Part shown: positions 1 through 11,130 of the stretch, in pieces
Layout of the letters: each line of letters starts with the position of its first letter
How positions within the stretch are numbered: position 1 is the stretch's first letter
Source of the DNA: Paratinospora sagittata
Taxonomy: Eukaryota; Streptophyta; Magnoliopsida; Ranunculales; Menispermaceae
Direction of reading: 5' to 3'
Assembly: GCA_035771175.1 (NCBI GenBank)
Contig: CM069605.1
Location: 21,468,288-21,532,287 of the forward strand
DNA length: 64,000 nt
Program-made: the position numbers and the translations under genes
Notes under the pieces: model-generated
Databases searched by the model: none
Seen by the model: only the letters and a program-made list of their open reading frames with translations
What the model was told of the DNA's origin: nothing

Positions 1-1270
1 AAAGCTCATAACATATTGATATCAAACATTTATAATAAGTTCGATGCAAGTAAAAGCTTATCAATTTGGATCCACATTCCACATGCATTGGGTTACTAGT
101 GCACGTTTATTTCACCGTACCGTTGATCCCAATCATGTTTATTTGGGTTACTAGTACACGTCTATTTCACCGTGCCGTTGACCCCAATCATTTCCTTTCC
201 TAAAACCCTCCTATGCCAAGGTTAAGTCCCCCTATTAGCCAGATAGATGGGCCCAACCAAAGTCATAAGGTTTTCTCAAATCAATACATCATTCAAAACA
301 TTAGAACACATTCATGCTTTCAACATACAATATATATAAGTGATATGATGACATAAAAGATATAATCATAAATGAAGTCTACTCACAACAAAGCCTCGCG
401 AGAGTATTTAACCACACACGACCACCAAACCGAATCAACCCAATCAAGATCCTGAAACATACATCAATATCCTACCATACATCAATTTCTATGCTCAATC
501 ACATAGACATTATACATCAACCCTAAATCAGCCCACATACACACAATAGGCCTAAATCCCATCTAATCCCATCATTCAACTCAAATCACATGACTTAGGC
601 CTCTAATGCATAGTTCTCATACATAAACCATTGTATTAATCAAAAATACTGATTTTCAATTCCTTTAGGCATAAACATGTCCAAATTGGTCACTTGATCA
701 CAAGTAGGCCTAACCCATGATATGGTCACAACCACCAAATCAGTAGCATAATCAACTCTAATCATGCTTAATTAAACATAAGTTGCATCAATTCAAGGAC
801 TCTAGGCCAAAAGCATCAAAAGCCCTAAAATATGAAATTTTCCATACTTAGGCCATATTGTCGATTTACACTAGGTCACCATGTTCAGCCATGTATATCA
901 CTGATTTTGCATCATGGGTTCATCAACAATGGCAACTAGGTCAACATAGTTGACATGCAAGCTATTTGGAAAGGTCTAAGTTCATATTCTAAATTTAGGT
1001 CTAATACAAGCAACCCTACCAATTCTTCATTTACTATTCTGTTCAGACGTATCAATATACCAACAGAAATATGTAATCACAAAATCAACCGAACAAATTG
1101 AAGTATTTGAAGATACAAACCTTCTGTCCAAATATCAGCCCAATCCAACGGTGGACTGACAAGATAAGTATATTTGATGAACAAGTCTCTAATCAGACAA
1201 TTTCTCCTTTCCTGCTGCAAATACTCAAACTCAGATGACTATATCACACCAAATACTAAACTAATACACA

Positions 1271-1735
1271 TCTCCACCGTTCCAAATATAGATATATCAG
1301 CTATAAACTACATACCCAAATTTGATATCCATCTGCGGTAGAGTTATAAGATCTACTAGTTTGAGCGAAACACCACGAGAAATCCAGAATCTCCGACCAG
1401 CTTTGTTTCAGAGGTTAGATCTCTCAGAAGAAACCCTAAATCAAGATCTCCACCGTTCAGAATGTAGAACTATCAGTTGTACACGACATACCCAAAGTTT
1501 ATATCCATCCAACGGTAGATTAAGGAGATCTATAAGTTTGAGTGAAACGGTGCGAGAAATCCAGACTTTCCGACCAGCCTTGTTTGAGAGGTTAAATCTC
1601 TTAGAAGAAACCTCTGATCAAGATCTCCACTGACCAGAATGAATAACCATAAGTTACGAACTTGCTGACAAATTTTGAGCTCAATCTGACCATAGATTCC
1701 AAATATCTACCGCTTTGATGAAAACGTCGCAGGGA
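1271..1735. repeat. About 176-bp tandem subrepeats inside F (2 full, 1 partial)
   Basis: Units begin with TCTCCAC at 1271, 1447 and 1624. The first two are near full-length copies: each has a 'catacccaaa' block, a 'cggtag' block, 'gcgagaaatcc' or similar, and 'ccgaccagc', then ends with 'gatcaaga' or 'aatcaaga'. The third fades out after about 100 bp. Confidence 0.75.
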
Positions 1736-1756
1736 TCTTCCTCTTGCAACTCACTC

Positions 1757-1925
1757 CTTCTTTCTCTTCTTCTTTCCTTTCTCTTCTTTTCTTTCTCTTC
1801 TTTTTTCCTTTCTCTCCACTCACCTCTTTCTAGCACTTCCTTGATTCCCTCCTTGATTCTCTCCTTGATTCTCTCCTTGTTTTCCTCCTTGATTCTCTCC
1901 TTGATTCCCTCAACTCATTCTAGCA
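1757..1925. repeat. CT-rich low-complexity tract with CCTTGATTCTCT microsatellite
   Basis: The tract is pyrimidine-rich from 1757. From about 1843 to 1915 the 12-mer CCTTGATTCTCT repeats with variants. A Leu/Ser-only reading frame across it is an artefact of composition. Confidence 0.7.
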
Positions 1926-2070
1926 CTTCCTTGAGGGCATGGGACACTTGTCCACTTTCATGCACCAACCTTCACATGTGTTGGTCTCATACTACCCATA
2001 CCAACCACATGTACTTTAACCAATTTCCTGCTTCTATGTATTTTAAATGTCCAATCCATTTAATACACCA

Positions 2071-2720
2071 TTGTTAGGATGTCCAGTATTAGTTATACAA
2101 GCAGACAACTTTCAATAGGACCAACCAGACCTGTTTCCAAGTCGAGAGGTGGGAACACGAGGTCCCGCTTAAATACCAAGTCTTCTAGGGCAGCAAGCTG
2201 CCTCCCGTTCACTATTCAAAGTTACCGAGGACAAGACTAAGTCTGGTTGAGTCAAATTGACCACTAATCCAGCATAGTAACAATGTAATATATAGACTCC
2301 AAATATTAAGGCATAACTATGACATGTATGAATATTATACTCAATAATGTTGTGTAAATGAATAATAGACATAATGATAAATGAATGAAAACTTTCAGAA
2401 AAGTCATAAGACATACAAACCTATGTTTTGTTCCCCACCTTCAGATAATACTGCTTTCCAAAACTGGCGCTTCTTCCCAAGCAGAACCACTTCGTACTGC
2501 AAGGAGAGTCTCTAAGAGAAAGTCTCAAAAAAAGGAGAGAGAAAATCACAATAACAGTGATGGAAACCAATCAAGGAGAAGAGATGAGTTGTGGTGTGAA
2601 AATGAGGAGGGGGGAGGGGTCCTTTTATAGAAAAAGACATGCCCGAACCTTCGGGTTTTCGCCCAAACTTTTGGGCAATGCCCAATTTTTTTTTTGTGTG
2701 TGTAAACCACGGGTATTACA
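2071..2720 (-). repeat. Element 1 3' LTR, truncated (650 of about 1,330 bp)
   Basis: It ends in TTACA at 2720 next to the polypurine tract and matches the LTRs ending at 12454, 19189 and 25678. The outer half was displaced by insertion of F at 2070/2071. Confidence 0.85.
2621..2629 (-). promoter_or_regulatory. LTR TATA box
   Basis: TATAAAAGG on the minus strand. The same motif sits at the equivalent position of all four family LTRs (also 12365-12373, 19119-19126, 25616-25624), so it is the probable element promoter. Confidence 0.6.
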
Positions 2721-2733
2721 CTCTACCCCCCTT
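2721..2733 (-). other. Polypurine tract of element 1
   Basis: Minus strand AAGGGGGGTAGAG, directly followed by the LTR start TGTAATACCC. Element 2 has AAGAGGGGTAGAG at the same place. Confidence 0.8.
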
Positions 2734-2753
2734 AAAAGAATTTCGCCGAAATT

Positions 2754-3269
2754 TCAGTCTATGTAGTCATGATTGCAGTCTTCATGAGATTCACCGCCTT
2801 TGTCATCATTCATTAGATTAGTGTATTGCTGGTAAGATCCTTGAATTATACAGTGGCCGGTGGAATCCTCGACATCATCAAACAATAAAGAGCAAATGGA
2901 ATCGAATTTGTCCGTAGAAGGTTCCGACATTTGCCTGACAGATGATGATGTAGGGCATTGTAAGTTGCAGCGTTTCAAGGGAAGTAGGTTGAGTGGCGGA
3001 ATGCTTTTTTGTGCAGTTGCCCGAATTCGGTCGCCTGGTAATTTTGGTAGGAGATCCTGCCAAGATGAGGGGACTGGATTATTTTGGGCAATTTCGTTAC
3101 GATATAGCCATACACGCTCTAGAGATAGAGATTGTTGCCGCTGAGGCGAGGGAGTTGGTGAGGCAGAGAAGTTGTGGTTTGTATCAAAACTTGAAGGAGT
3201 CTGTCTCCACTGGTTTCCAAGCAGGCCATGGCATGTATAGTTCATTACTCCCGTCTGCGTTGTTTTCAA
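2754..3269 (-). CDS. Unassigned 171-aa ORF between chromodomain and polypurine tract
   Basis: An open frame on the element's coding strand that stops about 20 bp before the polypurine tract. I do not recognise a family. The N-terminal part is basic and Ser/Pro/Gln-rich (SASPTPSPQRQQ near residues 35-46), the middle carries PGDRIRATAQK, and the C-terminal third is acidic (FDDVEDSTG, then NDDKGG and a final HDYID). Element 2 has the homologous stretch at about 19235-19755, broken by frameshifts. Presence in both copies argues it belongs to the element rather than being a chance ORF, but untranslated 3' sequence is an alternative. Any role is unknown. Confidence 0.4.
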   Translation of the reverse strand: MKTTQTGVMNYTCHGLLGNQWRQTPSSFDTNHNFSASPTPSPQRQQSLSLERVWLYRNEIAQNNPVPSSWQDLLPKLPGDRIRATAQKSIPPLNLLPLKRCNLQCPTSSSVRQMSEPSTDKFDSICSLLFDDVEDSTGHCIIQGSYQQYTNLMNDDKGGESHEDCNHDYID

Positions 3270-3368
3270 GCATCTGCATGGTTATTTAAATGAAACGATA
3301 TATTAAGATATTGTAAAGGAAGTTTCTTAATTTCATTGATTAGTAAAATAGTACAATGTATCACATCA

Positions 3369-4680
3369 TCAATTATTACTAGAAAACAATTCGGGGTATT
3401 TCTGTTTAATTATTTCTTCTAGTTCCCAAGTTGCTTCCTTTACTCCATGGTGATCCCAGAGTACCTTTACAAGAGGGATGCTACGTCGCCTCAGTTCTTG
3501 CGTTTTCCTATCTAGAATTTATATCGCTTTCTCCTGATATTTGTTTCTTTCTTGAATCTAAACTTCAACCAGAGGGATGATATGTGAAGGATCAGGACGA
3601 TACTTTTGAAGCATGGATACATGGAAAACGTCATGAACTTTAGACATGGATGAGGGAAGGGATAGTCGATAGGCTAGTTTGCCAATACGTTCGACGATCT
3701 TAAATGGGCCGATATATCGTGGAGAGAGCTTTCCTTTGATCCCGAAGCGTTTGACACCTCTTGTAGGCTGGACTTTTAGAAAAACAAAGTCCCTCTTGTC
3801 AAATTCTAGAGGCTGTCTCCGCCTGTCGGCACAGCTCTTATGTCGACTTTGTGCTACACGAAGTCTCTCTTTTACTAATCTGATCTTCTCAGAAGTTTCT
3901 TGAACTAGTTCTGGCCCCAACTGCGGTTGATCTCCCATGTCTAACCAGCACACCAGATATCTGCAAGGGCGACCGTAGAAAGCCTCGTATGGTGCCACGC
4001 CGATACTGGATTGGTAGGTGTTGTTGTATGAAAACTTAGCCAAACGTAAGTACTTTGCCCATCCGTCATGAAAGTCTAATATATAACATTGTAACATGTC
4101 CTCCAAGATTTGGATTAAACGTTCTAACTGCCAGTCGGTCTGTGGGTGAAAATTTGTGCTCATGGTAATCTTGGAGTCCATTCTACCCTGGAAGCTTTGC
4201 CAAAATTTTGATGTGAATCGAGGGCCTCGAACAGAGACGATCGTGAGTAGTATGCCATGAAGGTGTACGATATCTTTTTCATACGATACGGCTAGCTTGA
4301 CGGGGTTATCCGTGAACTTTATTGGTAAAAAATGTGCAGACTTTGTAAGTCTGTTAATGATAACCCAAATTGTATCTTGCCCTTTATTATTTCGAGGTAG
4401 GACCGTAACAAAATCCATTGCTATGTTCTCCCACTTCCATTCTCTAATAGGTAAAGGTTGGAGAAGTTCGAAAGGAAGTTTGCGTTCTGCCTTTACTTGT
4501 TAGCAAACAAGACATCGAGCAACAAAGTCTACAATAGCCTTCTTCATTCCAGAGAACCAGAATTGTCGTTTGACATCTTTGTACATCTTGTCTCCCCCAG
4601 GATGCATAGCGATCCTAGAACAATGCATTTTGGTGAGCACTTCTTTTCTAACTTCAGGGTCATTTCGTAAGTAGAGACAT
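3369..4680 (-). pseudogene. Element 1 integrase and chromodomain, inactivated
   Basis: Integrase would insert the cDNA into chromatin; the chromodomain would guide site choice. Visible from N to C: the zinc-binding region (DFVARCLVC at about 4500-4540), the core beginning MDFVTVLPRN at 4418, SAHFLPIKF, an EDMLQCYI stretch, the YGRPCR block, and the C-terminal chain GPFKIVERIGKLAYRL…VHDVFHVSML. A frame break near 3530 is followed by the chromodomain (VKVLWDHHGVKEATWELE, ending YPELF) and a stop at 3369. The second catalytic Asp is lost: the usual SDRDPRF reads SVRGPRF. TDGQSER reads TDWQLER. The enzyme is therefore not functional. Confidence 0.85.
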
Positions 4681-4685
4681 TTTTT

Positions 4686-5900
4686 TTAGAAAACTGCCCC
4701 ATCATCAGAAACGGACCACCATAACTTCAGTGTTAATACGACAGCTACAAGTTCTAAGTCATGCGTTGGGTAATTACCCTCATGAATCTTTAGTTGCCTA
4801 GAAGCATATGCAACAACTTGGCCTTCTTGCATTAGTACTGCACCTAAGCCTTGGAGAGAGGCATTCGCGTATAGTGAAAATCCAACTTCATTTCTTGGAG
4901 TGATTAATACTGGTGCTGTTGTGAGGTTCAATTCCTGAAATGACGATTCACAGGTTGCGTTCCAGATGAATCGTACATCTTTTCGAGTGAGTTTGGTCAT
5001 AGGTTCAGCAATCTTGGAGAAGTCCTTGATGAAACGTCTATAGTAGCCAGCCAAACTGAGAAAACTCTGAATTTGAGTAACAGTGGTAGGTTGCTTCCAG
5101 CTTAATATCGCTTCAACTTTTGAAGGATCCACTTCAATGCCATTGCCTGAAACCACATGACCTAGGAATTAAACTCTCTTTACCCAAAATTTGCACTTAC
5201 TCAACTTGGCATATAACTGATGGCTTCTTAAGGTCTGGACGACAATCCTCATATGTATCTTATGGTCTTCCTTTGTTGGTGAATATACCAAGCTATCTTT
5301 TACAAAGACCACCACGATTCTGTCTAAATATGGTCTGAAGATGCGGTTCATCAAATCTATGAATTCTACAGGTGCTTTGTTAGACCGAATGACATGACTA
5401 AGAACTCGTAATGATCGTACTAAGTTCTGAAAGTCGTTTTATTTATGTCCGACTCTCTGATCCGGAGTTGATGATAGTCGGATCGTAAATCAATCTTAGA
5501 GAAGTATTTGGCATCTCTAAGTTGGTCGAACAATTCATTGATCCTGGGCAATGGGTATCTGTTCTTGATTGTTACGTTATTTAACGTGCGAGAGTCGATG
5601 CAAAGTCGTAACGAACCATCTTTTTTGCGAACGAACATAACTGGAGCACCCCAGGGTGATGAAATTTTTTTGATGAAGCCAGTACTCTCCAATTCCTTCA
5701 GTTGTTTGTCCAACTCAACCAGCTCGACAGTGGACATTTTGTATGGTGGAATTGAGATGTGTTCAGTCCTTGATATGAGTTTGATCTCAAAATCAAATTC
5801 TTGAACTGAAGGTAGATCAGGAAGGTCATTTAGAAAAATTGTTGGGAATTCAAATATGACCGGGACATCATGTACTTTAAGAGGGTATAGTGATGATGAT
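4686..5900 (-). pseudogene. Element 1 reverse transcriptase/RNase H, inactivated, RNase H deleted
   Basis: The RT fingers and palm are clear: [47 protein letters not shown]. After a frame break the catalytic box reads FVKDSLVYS instead of FVDDILVYS, so the active site is lost. The thumb and connection follow ([26 protein letters not shown]). RNase H starts normally ([41 protein letters not shown]) but after LKLW jumps to WSVSDDG. Compared with element 2 about 410 bp are missing, removing the rest of RNase H and keeping the frame. Confidence 0.85.
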
Positions 5901-6330
5901 TCATTGTCATCACCAAGGGATAGGGCTGGGAGCTGTGCCTTAAGGAATGCAACAATCGAGTTGTGTATCCATTTTTGTGTTCCCTGAATTTTGGTAAACT
6001 GCCCAATGGGTAAGGTTAACTGAACTTTCTTTTTTAAACAATCGATTTTAGCATTCAGTGGTGCGAGCTAGTCCATGCTGAGGATGATGTCGAAGTCTTT
6101 TATGTCCATCACTAGGGGATCTGCATAAATTATATGTTCTGACATTCGAACTTCACATCTAGAACACTTCATTTTCAAGTTAGTACCAGCTCCTATTGGT
6201 GTTGAGACATGAATTGTGATGTTTGTGGGTTCAGGTGGCAACCCCAAATGTCTTATCAATGCAGAAGATATAAATGAGTGTGTAACACCCGAATCAAACA
6301 AGACATGCACCATTGATTGAACAAAGGAAA
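5901..6330 (-). pseudogene. Element 1 aspartic protease region
   Basis: The catalytic triplet is in VLFDSGVTHSFIS, followed by the conserved spacer MDIKDFDIILSMD (6068-6313). An in-frame stop follows at about 6068, and the linker towards RT carries LNDLPDLP and ends in the [13 protein letters not shown] block. This enzyme would cleave the Gag-Pol polyprotein. Element 2 has the equivalent at about 22480-23040. Confidence 0.75.
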
Positions 6331-7654
6331 TGTACCTTTTACTACATTGTTGTCTGGAAGGGGTTGTTGAGCGACGGCATACAATCCGTCCTGTTGCATT
6401 TGCCCCTGATTCTGCTAGTTCTATCTGGGTTGGGAGTTAACATAGGTGGGGCTTGTTGGACTGGGACTACGGGAACTGGCTGCCGCAATTGTAATAAGCC
6501 AGCCTTTGATGTTGAGGCGTTTGTTGTTGGTTCTATTGGCCGTGCTAATTGTGGTGTTGTTGGCCACCACCTCTGCCATTGCCATTGTCATTACGGCCGC
6601 CACCCATGCCATTGCGGCCTCCAATGTTATGATTATGAACCATGATGGCCAGGGTTAGAAGTTTCAGCTGCAGATGTCGTGGCCTCATGATTTTGCACGG
6701 GGGCCGGGAAGGCTGGGTTTGAATTCAGGTAGGGCTTTTTCTTGTTGGCTTATTGAGTGCCCTGTTGGGAAAAATTTGCAGCACGTTTCCCCTATTTTTT
6801 CTCTGTTCCTGATCAATCTTCTCCTACTCGTAGTTCATGGCCATATTCTCATGTTCCCTGAAGTTCTTTAACTCTAAGAAAGCTAGGGCCTGGCGAATGT
6901 TAGGTCGGAGGCTATTGAAGAATTTCTAAGTCTTGTCTCGTTCCGTAGAGATAGTGGAGAGAGAGAAGATTGATAATTCTGTAAACTTTGCAGCATATTC
7001 TCGAACCGTCATGCTGCCTTGATAAAGCCTTGCAAACTCCTAGTGTTTTTGCCTCTTCACTGAGCCAGGGAAATATTCATCAAACAACGATGACTCGAAT
7101 TCTATTCAAGTCATAGTTGTCACATTGACCCTTGGGTCCTCCTTTATTGTTTTCCGCCAAAGATTAATTCCACCAACATGTTAGTACGAAGCTAGAGTAA
7201 TTTTTCTGTCATTGCTGACGTCCATAGCCTCGAGAGCCTTTTTAGACTCGTCCAGCCATTTCTAAGCCTCATTACTATCTGGGGTGCCCGAAAAAGTGAT
7301 GGCTGGAGCCTTTTGTATGTTGTGATTTGATCGGTTTGGCAGTCCGAATCAAATCTGATAGGTGCTTGTACGGTGATCACCTGATTAGCCGTTGTCTCAT
7401 GAATGGCCATTTGTCCGGTCACCTTCATTGCCTCAATGAATCTAGCGAAAAAGTGTTCTATGCCTGGAGGCATGGTAAAGGGTATAGGTTGAGATGGCAC
7501 TGCATGTTCAGAAATGGTGGCAGTGTCCTGTGCGGCCTACTCTGCCCTTGGAGGCGGCAGTTCCTGATTCAGTGTCTCAGGAGGTGTCTCCTTTGTTGGA
7601 CGAATGGTGCGTGACCTTTCACTTTTTCTGGTTTGATTGTTCTCACTGACAATG
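6331..7654 (-). pseudogene. Element 1 gag (capsid/nucleocapsid), degraded
   Basis: Aligned by eye with element 2's gag. The N-terminal part includes PPPRAE, MPPGIEHFFARFIEAMKV (7447-7500) and the capsid block beginning TYKRLQPSLF, and is interrupted by several frame breaks. The nucleocapsid region is Gln/Asn-rich and much eroded, and I see no intact CCHC knuckle here, unlike element 2. The start codon is also lost: where element 2 has ATG (25728-25730) this copy reads ATC near 7641. Antisense ORFs at 6313-6658 and 7327-7614 are shadows. Confidence 0.7.
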
Positions 7655-8040
7655 AGAAAGTAGAACTCTTCTTTTAGGAATTTTTCTCATGATATATAGC
7701 CAAGTATAGTGATATGATATTCTCAGCAATTCATAGATTTAAGAGTTCTGCAAATATAAAACCACCTATATTTTCTAGGTATGGTGTAAGGTTTTGGTGT
7801 GCAATCAAAGAATCTTATGTGCCTCGTATGTTTGGCCATGGTATAAAACAAGGTTAGAGTGTTTATATAATAAGTATAAAATTTTGAAAGTATTTCAAAT
7901 ATTTTGGTTTTGATTTTGTGAACATACTTACCTTTTTGAAAATCCATACGAGTCATAGAGATTCTAAGATTAGCCTTAATAAATACCCTGGTCTAACGTT
8001 CTATCGCATTCTTGTGTGTTCAAACTCTTTTCCTTAGTAT
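7655..8040 (-). other. Element 1 gag leader shared with element 2
   Basis: Non-coding. It is collinear with 25731-26115 in element 2 (shared 'gccaagtatagt', 'aattcat', 'ttctaggtatggtgtaagg' and 'tccatacgagtcatag' blocks). Collinearity stops at TCCTTAG near 8037/26113, which is where the accessory region begins here. Confidence 0.7.
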
Positions 8041-8429
8041 TTTCGACTATTATCCAAATTTGTGTGTCCCATACCACATGAATTTGGTAATAAAAGGTTC
8101 AACTAAGTTAAGTTGTATGAACACGATCTCTACAAAACATCGGCTAGAGAGGAGTTCACTAATAGTATCGTCCATGTTTACTCGTCCCATATCGTGTAAA
8201 TTTAGTGATAATTTTAGTAATTCAACTTTCCCCAGATGTTTTTTTTTCCACACAGGGTCGTAGGTTTTCTTACTTCCACATTTTATTTGGTATCTTTCAA
8301 TTTTGTTGTGTCCCATACCACTCCAAAGTTAGTGATACAAAAGAAAATTAATGGTTGTAAGTCGGCCCAACGTAGTCTCAAACAAAACATTTCATTCATA
8401 AATGTTTTTTTACAATGCCAGTAATTTTC

Positions 8430-10799
8430 TTAATTTCCCTGCTTATTGTTTCGTCTAGTTCTCCTGCTAGTTGCGGAGGTCATATTAGAAGAAGGTTGAG
8501 GGGCGTTTTGTTGTTCTTCTAAGGTTTGCATACGATTCATCAAACCTTTATACCTATCACGCATTTCAACGACACAAGTCATCATAAACTGTAATGGGTT
8601 ATCTGGTTTAGCTGGTTGTCCCATCTGGGGAGGGTAGGCAGGTTGTCCCATCGATGGATGGTAGGCCGGCTATCCCGTGGGTGGAGGGTAGGCTATAGGC
8701 ATTGTTGAAAAATGTTGGCCGGATAGTTAACCCATTGGTGGAGGGTAGTTGGTTTGATTATATGAGGTTTCCCTAACTGGGACTTCTCGAAAGGTTAGAT
8801 TTGCTTGAGTCGAAAAATCTTGAAAAAGTGGACTCATCGGGGTATCCTGTCTTCCAAAGTTTGGTGCTGCCCAATTTTGAGGTGGTTGGTTCATAGGGAA
8901 TTGTGGAGTTGGCTGGTAGGGTACCTCTTGAGTTGGAAACCCTTGAGACATCGTATTCCCTTGGGCCGAGGGGTTCCAGAAAGGTGGATTTACCGGAACT
9001 CCCTGTCCGTTTTGATTTGGCTGCGGTTGCTCAAAATTCCTTCTGGGTTCCCAAAGATTTCTTCCTCCGTGACCCATTGATGATTGGGTTGTTTACTATT
9101 TGGGTCTAAGTTTTTTTTCAGTCCTCTGACTTGATTCTTTATTTGGCACTGCCCGTGTATTAATCTTGCGCCGACTTTTTCGTCGACTACACGTTGTGTT
9201 ATCACTAGCCCTTTCACTGTTTTCCTCTTAAGTAGCGCCAAATAATTCCTCATCGATTACCCCTCCTTTTGTGTTGAAAGTTTTGGAATAGGATGATAGT
9301 GCAACATCTTTAGTAATCGGTATAGAAGATTCAACAAAGGTATTAATGTTTGCTTTGATTTGTATCTTCATGATTAAAACTCCATAGCCGAAGTATTCCT
9401 TTTTTGTAGGGTTTTAGGTTACTCTTACCATTTGCTGGACGATGATATGGGGTAGGGAGATGGAGATTTCCTTGTCTATGCAGTATAGGACAAGGAGTTG
9501 AGCCTTTGACATTGTAATTCTACTTACCACTTCAAGCAGGATGTTATCGGCCACAACCTTCCCAAGGCCTGCAAGCTGCAAGGGTTGGTTTTAGGAGATT
9601 ATTTAGGAGGCGGGAGTATGTATTTTCGGTGTACGCCTTCTGGGTGAGGGAGTTGAATAGATGTTCCTTTAATTCAACAATCTCTACAACAGTCTGAGGT
9701 TCATGTGGTTCAATGATCTTGTTTCCAATTGGGATTTTCATTAGTCGAGGAATAGTTTTGATGCTGATAAAAATTTTTACTCCCCTGATCAGTGTCTCCA
9801 AGATAGGGTTGATTCCTTCCTCTTGGAGTCCCACAATATTCATGTTATCGTAAAACGACCTTACCTATTTGAGGGAGACAAAACCCTCAACATTAGTTAT
9901 GTTTAGCCACTCTAGCTTTGCGAGTTTTTTGTGAAGGAAAGGACGGAGGCGAGGATTCTTCATGTCAATATTTCTCATTATTAAAACTTTCAATTTGTGA
10001 AGCTCTGTAAGTCTTGTGGAAACTTGTTCCCGACTACTGAAAGTCGTTCCTTCACTAGAGGCCATTATCTTGCTGAAAGGAAGATAAAACTTGTGAAATA
10101 CACAAAAATATATTCTTGAAATTTTTAAGATTTATGTTTGTAGGGTTTTGGGTTACTCTTACCATTTGCTAGACGATGATATGAGGTAGGGAGATGGAGA
10201 TTTCCTTGTCTATGCAGTATAGGACAAGGAGTTGAGCCTTTGACATTGTACTTCTACTTACCACTTCAAGCAGGATGTTATCGGCCACAACCTTCCCAAG
10301 GCCTGCAAGTTGCAAGGGTTGGTTTTAGGAGATTATTTGGGAGGCGGGAGTATGTCTTTTCGGTGTACGCCTTCTGGGTGAGGGAGTTGAATAGTTGTTT
10401 CTTTAATTCAATGATCTCTACAACAGTCTGGGGTTCATGTGGATCAATGATCTTGTTTCCAATTGGGATTTTCATTAGTCGAGGAATAGTTTCGACGCTG
10501 ATAGAAATTTTTACTCCCCCGATCAGTGTCTCCAAGATAGGGTGGATTCCTTCCTCTTGGAGTCCCACAATATTCATGTTATCGTAAAACGACCTTACCA
10601 ATTTGAGGGAGACAAAACCCTCAACATTAGTTATGTTTAGCCACTCCAGCTTTGCGAGTTTTTTGTGAAGGAAAAGAGGGAGGCGAGGATTCTTCATGTC
10701 AATATTCCTCATTAATAAAACTTTCCATTTGTGAAGCTCTATAAGTCTTGTGGAAACTTGTTCCCAACTACTGAAAGTCGTTCCTTCACTAGAGGCCAT
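8430..10799 (-). pseudogene. Accessory ORF upstream of gag: plant retroelement accessory domain plus Pro/Gln-rich tail
   Basis: Minus-strand pieces read, in order: a start at 10799 (MASSEGTTFSSWEQVSTRL), an LVRSFYDNMNIVG block, an IPIGNKI block, then after a frame change (possible intron, acceptor TTGCAG) DNILLEVV, a KEISISLPHIIVQQM stretch and YFGYGVLIMK, and finally a Pro/Gln/Asn-rich tail (8727-9077, with repeats of the MGQPAYPPQ type at 8600-8700) and a short coiled-coil-like segment (MRDRYKGLMNRMQTLEEQQ). Order and spacing match accessory ('putative plant transposon' or env-like) proteins of other plant retroelements, including element E here. Stops and frameshifts make it a pseudogene. 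Such an ORF before gag is not typical of Tekay elements. Confidence 0.55.
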
Positions 10800-10870
10800 T
10801 ATCTTGCTGAAAGGAAGATAAAACTTGTGAAGTACACAAAAATATATTCTTGAAATTTTTAAGATTTATG
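9403..10870. repeat. 734-bp direct tandem duplication
   Basis: Copies 9403-10136 and 10137-10870 each run from TTTGTAGGG to AAGATTTATG and are exactly equal in length with scattered substitutions. Each holds the first exon-like part of the accessory ORF. The left copy has a nonsense change (LK-stop-VRS versus LKLVRS). Confidence 0.9.
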
Positions 10871-10945
10871 TTTTGCCCGTTGGACAATATTTTTTATTTT
10901 CCTCTTGATGTTTATGCCAGCAATTCATCTAAATTTTTCATTAGC

Positions 10946-11062
10946 AACAAATTATATATATATATATATATAAATCTTAAATATATATAACTATATAGTT
11001 AGATATATATATTTAATATAAATCTTACCTATATATATAGTTATATAGATATATATATCTAA
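10946..11062. repeat. AT microsatellite and palindromic TATA-rich tract
   Basis: (TA)n followed by inverted 'aaatatatataactatatag' type stretches, between the duplication and the primer-binding site. Confidence 0.8.
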
Positions 11063-11117
11063 TCTATTTTTTTTTCTCCTATGTGGTTGCTTTGGGCGGG
11101 TCGTGGACCTTTCTCTG

Positions 11118-11125
11118 TGATACCA
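11118..11125 (-). other. Primer-binding site of element 1 (initiator Met-tRNA type)
   Basis: Minus strand TGGTATCA, five bases after the 5' LTR end. This is the standard start of an initiator-Met tRNA primer site; the following bases (CAGAG) depart from the usual GAGC. Confidence 0.7.
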
Positions 11126-11130
11126 TTAAA

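Larger units (their letters stand above)
1..2070. mobile_element. LTR-like non-coding element F, left end outside window
   Basis: No convincing coding sequence. The tract has long-LTR texture: internal 176-bp subrepeats, a CT-rich stretch, and a clean right edge at 2070 (…ACACCA). From 2071 the sequence is homologous to the interior of the element 1 LTR (compare 11815 onwards). F therefore appears to have inserted into that LTR, with TTGTT (2071-2075) as the likely duplicated target; the left copy would lie before position 1. In style it resembles LTR B at 45467, including 'Gctcaatcc…acggt' segments, so I infer a related gypsy-type LTR. Solo LTR versus the end of a complete element cannot be decided here. 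Confidence 0.5.

Noticed and set aside
1715..2077. 120-codon Leu/Ser-rich frame resembling a signal peptide or membrane protein
   Set aside because: It translates the CT-rich microsatellite; composition explains it entirely.
6313..6658. Plus-strand frames rich in Val/Ala/Ile/Thr opposite gag
   Set aside because: Shadows of the minus-strand nucleocapsid region, which is Gln/Asn-rich and repetitive.
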